Origin: DATGZX01 sp035296965 | GTDB taxonomy: Bacteria; Planctomycetota; Planctomycetia; Gemmatales; Gemmataceae | Length of the DNA stretch: 64,000 bases | Assembly: GCA_035296965.1 (NCBI GenBank) | Contig: DATGZX010000332.1 | Span: 84,359-148,358 of the forward strand | Direction of reading: 5' to 3' | Shown here: positions 51,634 to 61,850 of the stretch, piece by piece | How the letters are laid out: each line of letters opens with the position of its first letter | How positions within the stretch are numbered: the first letter of the stretch is position 1 | The notes under the pieces: model-generated | Told to the model about the DNA's origin: nothing | What the model saw: only the letters and a program-made list of their open reading frames with translations | Databases searched by the model: none | Made by a program: the position numbers and the translations under genes

Positions 51634-54600
51634 ATGGGTTCCACGCACAGCTCGCGCCTCTTGACTGCCCCGAATGGAACCGAAAAGCTCGGCCCTGGCG
51701 AACTTCCCCTCGACCGGCTCAATGAACCAGAACGGAAAGTCGGTCAGATCGCACCGTTGACGATCACCGCCCTTGCCGTGTGCGCCTTGCTCTCTCTCTA
51801 CGAGTTCACGAAACAACTCGTTTTTCCCGGTATCACCATCTGGCAGTCCCATCTGATGACCATCGTGATCGGGAGCGCTGCGGCATCGCTGGTCGCCTAC
51901 GTCGTTCTCCGAAGACTGGCGTCTCTTTATCACATAAAAGAGCAGGCAGCCCTATGGCACCAAAATGAACAAGAGCTTGGAGACTTCTTCGACAACTCGG
52001 TCATGGGGTTGCAATGGGTAGGGGCGGACGGAATCATCTTACGAGCAAACACGGCGGAACTGAACCTCCTGGGTTATACCCGTGAAGAATATGTGGGGCG
52101 GCACATTGCCGATTTCCACGCCGACAAGAAGGCTATCAATGACATCTTCCGGCGCTTGCAGCTCGGCGAATCCCTCCGCGCCTATGAGGCCCGGCTGCGG
52201 TGCAAGGATGGCTCGATAAAGCATGTGCTCATTGACTCCAACGTCAAATGGGAGAACGGCAGGTTCGCCCATACCCGGTGCTTCACCCAGGATATTTCGG
52301 AGCGCAAGCGCTTGCAGGAGGAGTTGCGAAGGGCCCATGGGGAATTGGAGGCGCGCCAAGAGCGGCAGACGGAAGAACTCCGACTCCGAGAAATGTTGGC
52401 GGAATTGGCCGCGGAGGTCGGTGTCGCCCTGGCGAGAGCGGGCAATCTGCGCGTGGTGCTCCAGGAGTGCACGGAGTGCCTGGCGCGAAACCTTGATGCT
52501 GCGTTTGCCCGCATCTGGACGCTCAACGCAGGGGGGAACGTGCTGGAGCTGCAGGCCAGTGCGGGCATGTATACCCACATCGACGGGCCGCACCGCTTCG
52601 TCCCTGTAGGCCAGTTCAAGATCGGCCTGATCGCTCAGGAACGCAGTCCCCACCTGACCAACGCCGTCATCGGTGATCCTCGTGTACATGACCAGGAATG
52701 GGCCAAACGCGAAGGGCTGGTGGCCTTCGCAGGTTATCCCTTGATCGTCGATAGCCGAGTCGTGGGAGTGATGGCGTTGTTTGCTCGAAAGCAGCTCTCC
52801 GACACCACACTTCAGGTAATGGCAGGTGTGGCAAATCAGATCGCGCTGGGCGTGGAGCGGAAAGTGAAAGAGCAGGAAGCGGCAGTGGCAAGCGAGCGGT
52901 TCCAACTCGCAGCCAGAGCGGTTCGCTCCCTTATCTACGACATCGACATGGTGAAAAACACAGTCGAAAGGAGTGACGGGCTTTACGATCTGCTCGGCTA
53001 TCACCCGGCCGAGACAGAGCCAACGATGGAATGGTGGGTGTCCAGGGTGCATCCTGACGACTTGCCGCAGGTGCGTCAGGTCATCGATGGTGCCATCGCC
53101 GACACGGAACAACAATACTATGCCACGGAATCCCGGGTCCAGCACCGAAAAGGCTACTATGTCCACACATGGGACCAAGGATACATCGTGCGCGACGACC
53201 AGCGGCGTGCTGTGCGAATTGTCGGAAACGTCCTGGACCTTACCGACAGGAAACGAGCCAAGGCCCGGCTCACTGCCGAACACGAGACCGTAGCGATCTT
53301 GGCAGGTGCTGCTTCCTTCCAGGAGGCGATTCCCCAAGTTCTGGCATCCATCTGCCTCAACCTGGATTGGGAACTTGGGGAATGTTGGTTAGTGGACAAG
53401 GAGACCGAGACCCTCCGCTGCGAGGAAATCTGGAGTCGCTCGCCCCGGCCGAGGTTCGAGGAAGCGAGTCGCCGGGCGCGGTTCTCGCCAGGCGTTGGAG
53501 TACCAGGACGAATCTGGGCCGCGGGAAGAGCCCGTTGGCTGCTTGAGCTGGCCAACGACGACAATTGCCCCTGTGGAACGGCAGCATGCAAGGAAGGCCT
53601 GTGCAGCGGCCTTGGCCTTCCCATCTTGCACGGCACGGCAGTCCTGGGAGTCCTTGATTTCTTCTGCCCTTCTACGGCGCCGCCCGACCCGGCGTTGGTG
53701 AAATCACTCGAAAGCATCGGCAGTCAAATCGGGCAGTTCATTGTCCGCAGACAGGCCCAGGAAGCGATCCGCAAATCCGAAGCGCTGAAGGCAGCCATTC
53801 TGAACTCGGCCCTCGATGCCATCATCACGATGGACCACATGGGCAATGTGATTGAGTTCAATGCCGAAGCCGAGCGGATGTTCGGCAATCACCGGGAAGA
53901 AGCAATTGGCAAGAAATTGGCCGATCTCATTGTTCCGCCTCGGCTGCGCCAGCGGCACAAAGAAGGTCTGAGCCGCTACCTGGCGACAGGAGAGTCTCGC
54001 CTGCTGGGTAGACGTGTCGAAATAGCGGCGCTGCGGGCCGATGGGACAGAGTTCCCCGTTGAGGTAACGGTGGCCCGGATTGTGGGTGGCGAGCCGGCGC
54101 TGTTCACCGGCTACGTCCGTGATGTAACTGAGCGGAAAGAAGCCGAAAAAGCGCTGTCCGCTGCCCAAGAGCGCTTGCAACACGTTGTTTCTTCGAGTCC
54201 TGCCGTCCTTTTCACACTGGCGGTGGACGGGGAAAACACGCGCCCCCTTTGGATGAGTGACAACATACAGGAAATGATGGGCTACACCGTCGAGGAAAGC
54301 AACCATCCCGACTGGTGGCTGACGAACATCCACCCGGATGATCGGGAACGGGTAATGGCAGCGCTTCCCCAAGAATTGTTCCCTAACGGTCGAACGGCCA
54401 ACGAGTACCGCTTCCGGCACCGAGACGGAGATTACCGCTGGATCAGGAGCGAACTGCGCCTGCTCCGGGACGCCGCCGGTCGCCCCTACGAAATCGTTGG
54501 CTCGTGGTCTAACATCAGCGAGCGAAAACTACTCGAAGATCAGTACCGGCAGGCGCAGAAAATGGAGGGGATCGGAAGGCTGGCGGGTGGAGTTGCCCAT

Positions 54601-55689
54601 GACTTCAATAACCTGCTCACAATCATTAACGGCTACAGCGATATGCTGATACAGCAGCCTCGGCTGGACGAACCCACAAGGAATTTGCTCCGGGAAATTC
54701 AGAGGGCTGGGGACCGGGCCGCTGGACTCACCAGGCAACTTCTGGCCTTCAGCCGGAAGCAGATACTTCAGCCCAAGGTGCTGGACCTCAATGCCGTCCT
54801 GTCGGATTCCGAGAAGATGCTGCGCCGGGTGATTGGCGAAGATGTGGATCTCACCGTGCTTCCGGCGATGGATCTGGGCTGGATCCTGGCCGACCCCGGC
54901 CAGATCGAGCAGGTCATCATCAACTTGGCAGTAAACGCTCGTGATGCAATGCCCAAAGGCGGTAAGCTGACCCTTGAAACGGGCAATGTCCTTTTGGATC
55001 AGGAGTACAGGGATACACACCCGGAGGTCAAGCCCGGCCCATACGTGGTCTTGGCAGTCTCGGACACTGGCTGCGGCATGGACAAACAGACCCAGGCCCG
55101 CATCTTCGAGCCGTTCTTCACGACCAAGGAGTTGGGCAAGGGCACTGGCCTGGGGCTGGCGACGGTGTACGGCATCGTCAAGCAAAGTGAAGGTCACATC
55201 GAGGCCTACAGCGAGTTAGGCGTCGGGACAACCTTCAAGGTCTACCTCCCGATTGTCGAAGCACCGTCTCTGCCTTCGGGCAAGTCTGGTTATGGCATGC
55301 GCAGTATGCCGCCGGGAACCGAAACGCTGCTGTTGGTGGAAGACGAGCATGCCGTGAGGGGCCTCGCCAGTCACGCCCTACGAAGCTGCGGTTACGAGGT
55401 GCTTGAAGCCGAAGGAGGACAAAGAGCGCTCGACATCGCGGCCAGCCAGGCGGGGCCAATCCACCTGTTAGTAACGGACGTCGTCATGCCCAGGATGGGC
55501 GGGCGTGAATTGGCAGAACGGCTGGAAGCACTCAGGCCGGAGGTCAAGGTGCTGTTCCTCAGCGGTTATACGGACGACGCCGTGATTCGCCACGGCATCA
55601 TCTCAACGGAGAGCCATTTCCTGCAAAAGCCATTCACGCCATCTGTCTTGGCGACCAAGGTGCGGGACGTGCTGGACAATGTGCAATGA
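51634..55689 (+). CDS. Membrane-anchored hybrid histidine kinase with PAS and GAF sensors
   Basis: 1351 residues from the ATG at 51634 (a GTG at 51601 is possible). Two N-terminal transmembrane helices are followed by PAS (ELGDFFDNSVMGLQWVGADG), GAF, PAS, GAF, PAS (AAILNSALDAIITMDHMG) and PAS domains in that order. Then come the histidine kinase core with H-box AGGVAHDFNNLLTIINGYSD, the ATPase N/G boxes (NLAVNARDAMPKGG, DTGCGM, GKGTGLGLATVYGI) and a C-terminal receiver with phosphoacceptor Asp in LLVTDVVMPRMGG. The GAF/PAS stack suggests sensing of small molecules or redox. No DNA-binding partner is adjacent, so output is probably phosphotransfer to a distant regulator. Confidence 0.9.
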   Translation: MGSTHSSRLLTAPNGTEKLGPGELPLDRLNEPERKVGQIAPLTITALAVCALLSLYEFTKQLVFPGITIWQSHLMTIVIGSAAASLVAYVVLRRLASLYHIKEQAALWHQNEQELGDFFDNSVMGLQWVGADGIILRANTAELNLLGYTREEYVGRHIADFHADKKAINDIFRRLQLGESLRAYEARLRCKDGSIKHVLIDSNVKWENGRFAHTRCFTQDISERKRLQEELRRAHGELEARQERQTEELRLREMLAELAAEVGVALARAGNLRVVLQECTECLARNLDAAFARIWTLNAGGNVLELQASAGMYTHIDGPHRFVPVGQFKIGLIAQERSPHLTNAVIGDPRVHDQEWAKREGLVAFAGYPLIVDSRVVGVMALFARKQLSDTTLQVMAGVANQIALGVERKVKEQEAAVASERFQLAARAVRSLIYDIDMVKNTVERSDGLYDLLGYHPAETEPTMEWWVSRVHPDDLPQVRQVIDGAIADTEQQYYATESRVQHRKGYYVHTWDQGYIVRDDQRRAVRIVGNVLDLTDRKRAKARLTAEHETVAILAGAASFQEAIPQVLASICLNLDWELGECWLVDKETETLRCEEIWSRSPRPRFEEASRRARFSPGVGVPGRIWAAGRARWLLELANDDNCPCGTAACKEGLCSGLGLPILHGTAVLGVLDFFCPSTAPPDPALVKSLESIGSQIGQFIVRRQAQEAIRKSEALKAAILNSALDAIITMDHMGNVIEFNAEAERMFGNHREEAIGKKLADLIVPPRLRQRHKEGLSRYLATGESRLLGRRVEIAALRADGTEFPVEVTVARIVGGEPALFTGYVRDVTERKEAEKALSAAQERLQHVVSSSPAVLFTLAVDGENTRPLWMSDNIQEMMGYTVEESNHPDWWLTNIHPDDRERVMAALPQELFPNGRTANEYRFRHRDGDYRWIRSELRLLRDAAGRPYEIVGSWSNISERKLLEDQYRQAQKMEGIGRLAGGVAHDFNNLLTIINGYSDMLIQQPRLDEPTRNLLREIQRAGDRAAGLTRQLLAFSRKQILQPKVLDLNAVLSDSEKMLRRVIGEDVDLTVLPAMDLGWILADPGQIEQVIINLAVNARDAMPKGGKLTLETGNVLLDQEYRDTHPEVKPGPYVVLAVSDTGCGMDKQTQARIFEPFFTTKELGKGTGLGLATVYGIVKQSEGHIEAYSELGVGTTFKVYLPIVEAPSLPSGKSGYGMRSMPPGTETLLLVEDEHAVRGLASHALRSCGYEVLEAEGGQRALDIAASQAGPIHLLVTDVVMPRMGGRELAERLEALRPEVKVLFLSGYTDDAVIRHGIISTESHFLQKPFTPSVLATKVRDVLDNVQ

Positions 55690-55838
55690 CGGTGCCGCGC
55701 TCGCGAACCCCTTTCCTGGTCCCGCCTGCCGATGCGGTGACTGCTCGCGCTGGCGAGAACACTCAAGGTGCGCACCTGCCTCGGCTATTTGCCTGTTCTG
55801 CTATTGCATACGGCCGGCGCAGACTCACGATGTGTGCG

Positions 55839-56891
55839 TTACGGGGTTCGCAATGCCGATATGTTCCAGAGAATGACTGTCTTATCGTCGCCCCCGGAGG
55901 CGAGTCGAGTACTATCCTCGACAAACCCAAGCGCACGCACCGTGTCCGTGTGACCTTCGAGTGTCGCCAGTTCGCGGCCGGTAGTGACTTCCCACAGCTT
56001 GACGAGTGTGTCCAGGCTCCCCGTGGCCAACAGCCGTTCGTCAGGCGAAAACACGAGCGCTGTCACTGAACTGCCATGGAAGCCGGCCACCGATCGCGCT
56101 TGCTGCGTACGCAAGTCCCAGAGCGTCACCGTGCCGTCCATCCTGCCGGCGGCCAAGAAGTTGCCAGACGGGGAGAGTGCCGCGCAGGCAAGAGCCCCCG
56201 CTCGCGCTGGGAAGATAGCGCGGGCGCGGCCTGCGGCCGCATCCCACACTTTTTCACACCGCTCAGTATCGCAGCCGATGGCCAGGAGTGGGTCAGCTGC
56301 AATCAAGACGAGAGAATGAACGCGACCCGCGGGGATCTGTAACTGCCTGCGCACCGTCCAGTCGGACGTATTCCATAACTGCAATTTCCCGTCCGTGTTC
56401 GCGGCCGCGAGGGTACCCCCATCTCGGGAAAATGCCAGCGCCGAGAGAAATCCACCTGTGCCTCGCCAGATGGTCTGCTCCGCACCCGTAGATCGATCGT
56501 AGAGCCGGACGTTGCCGCCATCGTCGCCGATGGCGAGCGTCTTGCCATCGGGCGAAAAAGCAAGGGCTTCGACTCTGTTCTTGTGTCCGCTGACAACGGG
56601 TTCGTCGCGGCTGGTTGCGGGATTCCACAGCATCAACTCGTCCACCTGCCTCAACAGCCCTCCGCCGGTTGCTAGAGTACTTGCATCCGGTGCAAACGCA
56701 ACGGCCAGGATGGGAAAGCGGTGTCCCTGGAGAATGAGCTCGGGCCCGACGCTTGCGGGAGTTTGGGAAGCTGTGTCGCCAACCATCAACACGCCGGCGC
56801 CGAGGACAGCGAAGCAGCCCATGCTGAGCGCCAGTATCAAGGCGCGGGTGCCGCCGAAGCGCGGCAATCTGGGCCAATTTGCGAGTAGCAT
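55839..56891 (-). CDS. Membrane-anchored WD40-repeat protein
   Basis: 350 residues from the ATG at 56891. After an N-terminal hydrophobic anchor (ALILALSMGCFAVLGAGVLM) there are seven WD40 units with patterns such as GHRFPILAVAFAPDASTLAT, GHKNRVEALAFSPDG, GKLQLWNT, GTVTLWDL, DTLVKLWEV and KTVILWNI, enough for one seven-bladed propeller. WD40 propellers are protein-binding scaffolds. It lies just beyond a Ser/Thr kinase with its ECF sigma gene on the same strand, a common planctomycete cluster. Partner unknown. Confidence 0.82.
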   Translation of the reverse strand: MLLANWPRLPRFGGTRALILALSMGCFAVLGAGVLMVGDTASQTPASVGPELILQGHRFPILAVAFAPDASTLATGGGLLRQVDELMLWNPATSRDEPVVSGHKNRVEALAFSPDGKTLAIGDDGGNVRLYDRSTGAEQTIWRGTGGFLSALAFSRDGGTLAAANTDGKLQLWNTSDWTVRRQLQIPAGRVHSLVLIAADPLLAIGCDTERCEKVWDAAAGRARAIFPARAGALACAALSPSGNFLAAGRMDGTVTLWDLRTQQARSVAGFHGSSVTALVFSPDERLLATGSLDTLVKLWEVTTGRELATLEGHTDTVRALGFVEDSTRLASGGDDKTVILWNISALRTP

Positions 56892-57107
56892 GAGTTTCGA
56901 CTCCGAGGCGACGGCATGTCTGCGCAACAATTACAAGCTCATCCGGCCCGGCGCGCAGACTATGCGTCCAGGAGATGTCGCGCCGGTTCGCATCTTGCTT
57001 GGCGGCAGGCCCTAACCGGCAATGACCTTCGGTTTTTTGGTGGTGCTTACCCTCGCCCGCCTACGCAGGTTTGGACCTGGGGTTAAGAGGAATTCACACC
57101 GGCCCGA

Positions 57108-59828
57108 TCAGGGAGGCGGTTTGGCTCGCAAGGCGTTACCAGGAGGGATGCGAGGCGCGGGATTCTTGGGACTCAATGCGTCGGCCCCGTCCGTACGGCT
57201 CATCTTGTGCGTGGCGCTACCGTTCCCGAGCAGTGCGGCAAGTCGCTGTTGAGGCATGGCCGACTGACCGCGGTATTTAGGGTATTCGGCCGCCAAGCTT
57301 TCATAGAGGGCTATGGCATGCCGGTATTCCTTCGCCGCCTCAAAGAACTGATCCGAGGCTGCAAGCAGTTCACCCAATTCATAGTGAGCCTGGGCGAGCC
57401 GAGAGCGGAAATAATCAACCTTGGGAATGGCCGCCAACGGTTCGCCGACGGCAAGGCCCAGCCGATACGCCTCCAGGGCTGCATCGAACCGGCGCGCCCG
57501 TTGCATCATCCTCCCCAGAGTAAACTGGCTGCGGGCGAGGTCGAAGCGATGGTTGGTTGTGCTGGGAAAGTCAGCAAGGAGATTTTCCTGAATCGTAATT
57601 GCGTGACGCAAGACTGCTTCGGCTTCGAGGTCGGGCAAGATCCCTGCCAGGAAAAAATAGCTCTCCGCGAGCGCGTTGCGGTAGACCGGATTGAGGGGAG
57701 AATCGGCGACCAGCCTTTCTAAAATAGCCGCCGCTTCCCGCAATGATTTCTGGTCCCCTAATCGGTTGAGACTGTCTGCCAACTCGGCCCGGATATCAGG
57801 CACCGAAGGCAGTTCGATGGCCAGTTTGCGCTGGATCGTGACAGCTGGCGCCAAGAACTTGCTCACCTCCGTGAACCGTCCAGAAAAAGCCATCGTGCAC
57901 CCCAAATGGTAGAGGCCCCGGGCGAGTTCGCGACGATAGGTAGAATTGGCCGGAAACTCATCCGCCAGTTTCTGCTGGAGGGCCAGCGCCCGACGCTGGG
58001 CCTTCTCTGCCTCTGGGAAACGGCCCGTGTCTCCCAACAATATGCCAAGCCCATCAAACGCCTCGGCCAACTCCCGGCGATACTCCAGGGTGTCGGAGAA
58101 GTCATGCACCAATCCTTCCAGGAGAAGGGTCGCCTGGTTGTAGGCTCTTTCGGCTCGCTCGGATTCGCCAAGGTTGTGTTGGATTTCGGCCACCCGGAAG
58201 TATGCCTGCGCCGTCTCGAACCGTACCGCTGGGTCAGTGCTCGACTCGGTGGCCAGCTTCTCGTAGAAAGCCAGCGCTTTCTCCAGGAATTCGCGCTGCA
58301 CCGACTGCATTTGCGGCTGTTGGGCTAACCACTTCCTGGCGAACTGCGTGTACATCACGTCCACCGCCTGGCGGGCTTCTTTGGACCTTTCTTCAGCCAA
58401 CCGCCGCAGTTTGTCGGCTTCGTCGCGCTGGCCCGCAACCAAGCGATTTCGGTAAACGAGGAATAGCAGCACCAGCAATAGAACGAGCCCCGCCGCAATG
58501 CCCCCCGTCACGGTCACCCCTTGATGCCGGCGGGCGAGCTTCTTGACTCTGTTCGGCAGCGAGGGCTTGCGGGCTCGGATCGGCTTGTCTTCGAGGAAGC
58601 GGCGCAGGTCGTCCGCCAGTTCTTGTGCGGAGGCGTACCGATCCGCGGGATTCTTTTCTAGTGCCTTCAGCACGATCGTTTCCAGCTCGCCGGGGATGTC
58701 CGGATTCAGCCGCCGCAACGGGCGCGGCTCCTCGAAGCAAATCTGCCGTAACAGGTCCCGGCGGTCCCGGCCATTGAAGGGGGCTTGCAGAGTCAGCAGC
58801 TCGTAAAGCGTCCCGCCGAGCGAATAAACGTCCACCCGTGGGTCGATCGGCACGCAAGTACCCAGGGCCTGCTCCGGGCTCATGTACCGGAGTGTCCCGA
58901 CCACGTCGCCCGTCATCGTCAGCCCGACTTGGCTCTGGCAATGCGCCAGCCCGAAATCGGTAATCCACAGGTTGCCGCGCATGTCGAGAAGCAGATTCGC
59001 CGGCTTGATGTCACGATGTACCACACCGAATTGATGGGCGTGCTCGAGCGCTTCCGCCGCCTGCACTCCGAGCTGCGTCACGCGCTGAAAGTACGCACTC
59101 TCCCTATTCGACAACTTTGTCATGAGGGCTGCGGCCGACCGGATCGTCGTTTCTGGGACGGGGCATTCGTCGCGCTCAGGGTCGGGAGGGGCGGTCGCGC
59201 CCACGTCGGCAGCCGCGCGACTGACCGGCTCCCTGGATGCCGCGCCGCGGTCGCTGCAATCAACCCGTTCTAGGCCCGATTGCTCTCGGAGTTCCCGGAC
59301 CAGGTCGGCCAGCGTAGATCCGTCGATGAACTGCATGGCGTAGAAGTGCACAGCCCGCTCGCAGCCGACGCCGTATACCGAGACAATATTCTGGTGGTGC
59401 AGGCAGGCCACCGCCTGGGCTTCATTCTTGAACCTTTGCAACTGCTTGTTATCGAGCGCCGCGGCAAACGGCAGCACCTTCAAGGCCACGCGGCGATTGA
59501 GCGAGATCTGTACTGCTTCATAAACGATGCCCATGCCGCCCCGGCCAACCTCGCGAATCAGCCGGAAGTCGCCAAGGATGCCCAGTTCCGCAATCGAAAT
59601 AGGCTCCTGCGCGGCGTGGTGGGACGGTGAAATACTGCCGGAGCGTCCAAGATTTACGAGAGCGTTGAGCGCCGGCATAACGCCACGCAGCGCGTCTTCA
59701 TAGCGGGGGTATTTGCGCACATACAGTTCGATGTCAACACTGTTGCCCGCCTGGAGTTTGTTGGTCAGCTCCTCAATGATCTCAGCAAGGAGGGGTTCGC
59801 AACCGCTCGCAGTCGTTTGCATGGTCAT
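57108..59828 (-). CDS. Transmembrane Ser/Thr protein kinase with TPR-like C-terminus
   Basis: 906 residues. The kinase domain spans about 85-400: glycine loop GRGGMGIVYEA, Lys in RRVALKVLPFA, catalytic loop VVHRDIKPANLLLD, DFGLAHC and RYMSPEQALG. A low-complexity insert sits inside the kinase (about residues 180-235). One transmembrane helix (IAAGLVLLLVLLFLVYR) is near residue 445, followed by helical TPR-like repeats (EYRRELAEAFDGLGILLGD, YRRELARGLYHLG). This is the PknB-like planctomycete class. It starts four bases inside the preceding ECF sigma gene (ATGA), so kinase and sigma factor are translationally coupled. Confidence 0.92.
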   Translation of the reverse strand: MTMQTTASGCEPLLAEIIEELTNKLQAGNSVDIELYVRKYPRYEDALRGVMPALNALVNLGRSGSISPSHHAAQEPISIAELGILGDFRLIREVGRGGMGIVYEAVQISLNRRVALKVLPFAAALDNKQLQRFKNEAQAVACLHHQNIVSVYGVGCERAVHFYAMQFIDGSTLADLVRELREQSGLERVDCSDRGAASREPVSRAAADVGATAPPDPERDECPVPETTIRSAAALMTKLSNRESAYFQRVTQLGVQAAEALEHAHQFGVVHRDIKPANLLLDMRGNLWITDFGLAHCQSQVGLTMTGDVVGTLRYMSPEQALGTCVPIDPRVDVYSLGGTLYELLTLQAPFNGRDRRDLLRQICFEEPRPLRRLNPDIPGELETIVLKALEKNPADRYASAQELADDLRRFLEDKPIRARKPSLPNRVKKLARRHQGVTVTGGIAAGLVLLLVLLFLVYRNRLVAGQRDEADKLRRLAEERSKEARQAVDVMYTQFARKWLAQQPQMQSVQREFLEKALAFYEKLATESSTDPAVRFETAQAYFRVAEIQHNLGESERAERAYNQATLLLEGLVHDFSDTLEYRRELAEAFDGLGILLGDTGRFPEAEKAQRRALALQQKLADEFPANSTYRRELARGLYHLGCTMAFSGRFTEVSKFLAPAVTIQRKLAIELPSVPDIRAELADSLNRLGDQKSLREAAAILERLVADSPLNPVYRNALAESYFFLAGILPDLEAEAVLRHAITIQENLLADFPSTTNHRFDLARSQFTLGRMMQRARRFDAALEAYRLGLAVGEPLAAIPKVDYFRSRLAQAHYELGELLAASDQFFEAAKEYRHAIALYESLAAEYPKYRGQSAMPQQRLAALLGNGSATHKMSRTDGADALSPKNPAPRIPPGNALRAKPPP

Positions 59829-60457
59829 GGCCGCATCTCCGCAATGGGATCGTCAAGAAGCTCACGCAACCGCATGAGCGCGCGCATGAGCCGCGACTTG
59901 ACTCCTCCGGCGCTTACGCCGAGCACGGCGGCCGTCTCCTTCGTCGAAAGCTGTTCAAGGTACCTCAGGACCAAAACCTCGCGGTCATGCTCTGCCAATG
60001 CCAGCAAGGCAGCCTGAACTCGGTCCCGAAGCTCTTTCTGGGCCAGTCGCTCACTGGGACTGCTTCCGCGTGCTGCCAGCCGATTGGCCAAATCCAACGC
60101 GGATTCTTCCGGCAAGGCCAGGGAACAGGTTTCCTCGCGGGCAATGCTCCGCTTCCGCGCTTGAATATGATGCCGGCTCATGGCGACGATCCGCTCCCAG
60201 GCGAGCCGTCGCAACCAGAGATAGAAGGGCAACGGTCTATCTCGCAAGTAGTCGGGCAGATGGAGGTTGGCTTCGGTCAATGCCTCCTGAACGATATCGG
60301 AGGGATCAACGCGGGCACAGAGCCGGCGGTCCATCCGCAAGGCCACCATTCGACGCAGGCGCTCGCGATGGATCTCGAGAAGCTGATCGCGTGCCTCCCG
60401 GTCGCCCTGGCGGGCGCGTTCGAGCAAGGCATCGATCGTGGCTTCTCCTGAATCCAT
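59825..60457 (-). CDS. ECF sigma factor coupled to a Ser/Thr kinase
   Basis: 210 residues. Sigma region 2 has RVDPSDIVQEALTEANLHL, and region 4 has STKETAAVLGVSAGGVKSRL with a helix-turn-helix. No anti-sigma gene is adjacent; the coupled Ser/Thr kinase is the probable regulator, as in kinase-associated ECF groups of planctomycetes. The ATG at 60457 is preceded by GGGAGCG. Confidence 0.9.
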   Translation of the reverse strand: MDSGEATIDALLERARQGDREARDQLLEIHRERLRRMVALRMDRRLCARVDPSDIVQEALTEANLHLPDYLRDRPLPFYLWLRRLAWERIVAMSRHHIQARKRSIAREETCSLALPEESALDLANRLAARGSSPSERLAQKELRDRVQAALLALAEHDREVLVLRYLEQLSTKETAAVLGVSAGGVKSRLMRALMRLRELLDDPIAEMRP

Positions 60458-60802
60458 CGGCAGCAGCGCTCCCTAGAGTCTTATGTGCAAATCCGCCGGC
60501 GCGGTTTCACAGAATCTGATTTTTTCATCCGCGGGGGAGAGTTTACGGTCGGCAGGGCTTACGAGCAGGGGCTTCAATCATGGTAATCGTTCACACCCTG
60601 GCGTAATGATAGGTTGGCCGACCCACCGACCTGCGTGCAGAATCCGGTGATTCTCATCCCGCTGGCCCCCTGCCAGCTCGATCAGATCCTGCCAAAGCCG
60701 ATCCCGGTCCCCGCTCGTCCTCTTCGCCCTCGCTGACCCCCTTCAAGATCGTGATTGATCATTGAATGGGTCCAGCTCACCCCTGGCGCCAAGGATGGCG
60801 AT
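60458..60802. other. Intergenic region with no identified gene
   Basis: 345 bases upstream of the ECF-kinase operon and downstream of the second ECF operon. It probably holds the promoter of the former. I see no repeat, RNA gene or supportable frame. Confidence 0.4.
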
Positions 60803-61249
60803 TTATTCACGGTTACGCATCTCCTCGCGCAGCTGCTTCACCTGCTCCTGCAATTCAAGCGTCATGGACGTTTGCACATCGAATCGGGCACGTTTGAGCC
60901 CCGGGGCGTACTTGAACACATACAGAGCAAGCAGCCAGATGCCAGTGAGAGCCGCCGCGAGCGCTGTGATGGCAAACAGCCATAGAATCATCGTTCTGAT
61001 GACCGCCGATGCGTAACTGGGGGCCGCGTCGTCCCAAAGCACAGCCAAGAACCGGCAAATAATCATCCCCGCTAGGTAGGCCGCCAAGGCAATCAAAATA
61101 CGGCGACGCGTCCTTTTCGATTTCTGTTCCCACGATTCGAGAGACTGTTCCAGTTGCATGCGAAACTCCTTCAATTGGATATCGTTGATGTCTTGATCCT
61201 GGGCCAACAGTTTTTTGACCCGCAGTTGATGTGAATCGCGCTCAGGCAT
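60803..61249 (-). CDS. Two-TM membrane protein, possible anti-sigma factor
   Basis: 148 residues. The ATG at 61249 has a strong GGAGGAACGAGG ribosome-binding site and lies inside the end of the ECF sigma gene (8-base overlap). It has a charged N-terminal helix (NDIQLKEFRMQLEQSLESWE), two transmembrane helices (ILIALAAYLAGMIICRFLAV and the MILWLFAITALAAALTGIWL stretch), then a charged coiled-coil tail (LQEQVKQLREEMRNRE). No zinc-binding anti-sigma motif. Gene order and the cytoplasmic helix before the membrane suggest it restrains the sigma factor at the membrane; this is inferred. Confidence 0.68.
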   Translation of the reverse strand: MPERDSHQLRVKKLLAQDQDINDIQLKEFRMQLEQSLESWEQKSKRTRRRILIALAAYLAGMIICRFLAVLWDDAAPSYASAVIRTMILWLFAITALAAALTGIWLLALYVFKYAPGLKRARFDVQTSMTLELQEQVKQLREEMRNRE

Positions 61250-61850
61250 GGCCTCGTTCCTCCGCGATGATGCGTCGCATTGCGTTTTTCGCGTAATGGA
61301 GTCGCGATTTTGCCGTGCCCTCGCTGCATTCCATCACGCGGGCAATTTCCTCGATGTCCATTTCCTCCAAGAAGCGAAGCGTCATAATCTCGCGATGGAT
61401 CACCGACAGTTTATTGAGTGCAAAGTGGACCAGCTCCACGTTCTCCAGCAAGTCCAGGTCGTTCCAGTGGTCGGTTTCGATCGCGTTAACAGCGAGCGTC
61501 TCGCGGGCGTCTGAATCCACGATTTGACGTCGAAGGTAAGTGACGACGCGGTCATGCGCGATCCGATACAACCAGACCCGAAAAGCACCCGGCGACTGCA
61601 ACTTGCCGAGCGTGCGAAACACATCGAGCCATACTTGCTGCAAAATGTCGCGCGACTGGTGCGAATCCTGCACCAACCGATGGACGTAATACGTCAGACG
61701 TTCCTGGTAGAGCGTGACCAATTCATCAAAGGCCGCACGATCTACTGCTTGGGCGCGCAGCACCAACACGCGCTCGTGCAATCGTTGGGCGTCGTCGTGC
61801 AAATCGGTCAAGTCGATAACCGGCCTTTCCGCGGCGGCCCGCTGGCCCAT
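61242..61850 (-). CDS. ECF sigma factor
   Basis: About 202 residues from the ATG at 61850 (a TTG three codons upstream also fits). Region 2 has QSRDILQQVWLDVFRTLGKL and AFRVWLYRIAHDRVVTYLRR, and region 4 has MDIEEIARVMECSEGTAKSR. It directly precedes and overlaps a two-TM protein, its likely regulator. It is distinct from the kinase-linked ECF factor 1.4 kb away. Confidence 0.88.
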   Translation of the reverse strand: MGQRAAAERPVIDLTDLHDDAQRLHERVLVLRAQAVDRAAFDELVTLYQERLTYYVHRLVQDSHQSRDILQQVWLDVFRTLGKLQSPGAFRVWLYRIAHDRVVTYLRRQIVDSDARETLAVNAIETDHWNDLDLLENVELVHFALNKLSVIHREIMTLRFLEEMDIEEIARVMECSEGTAKSRLHYAKNAMRRIIAEERGHA

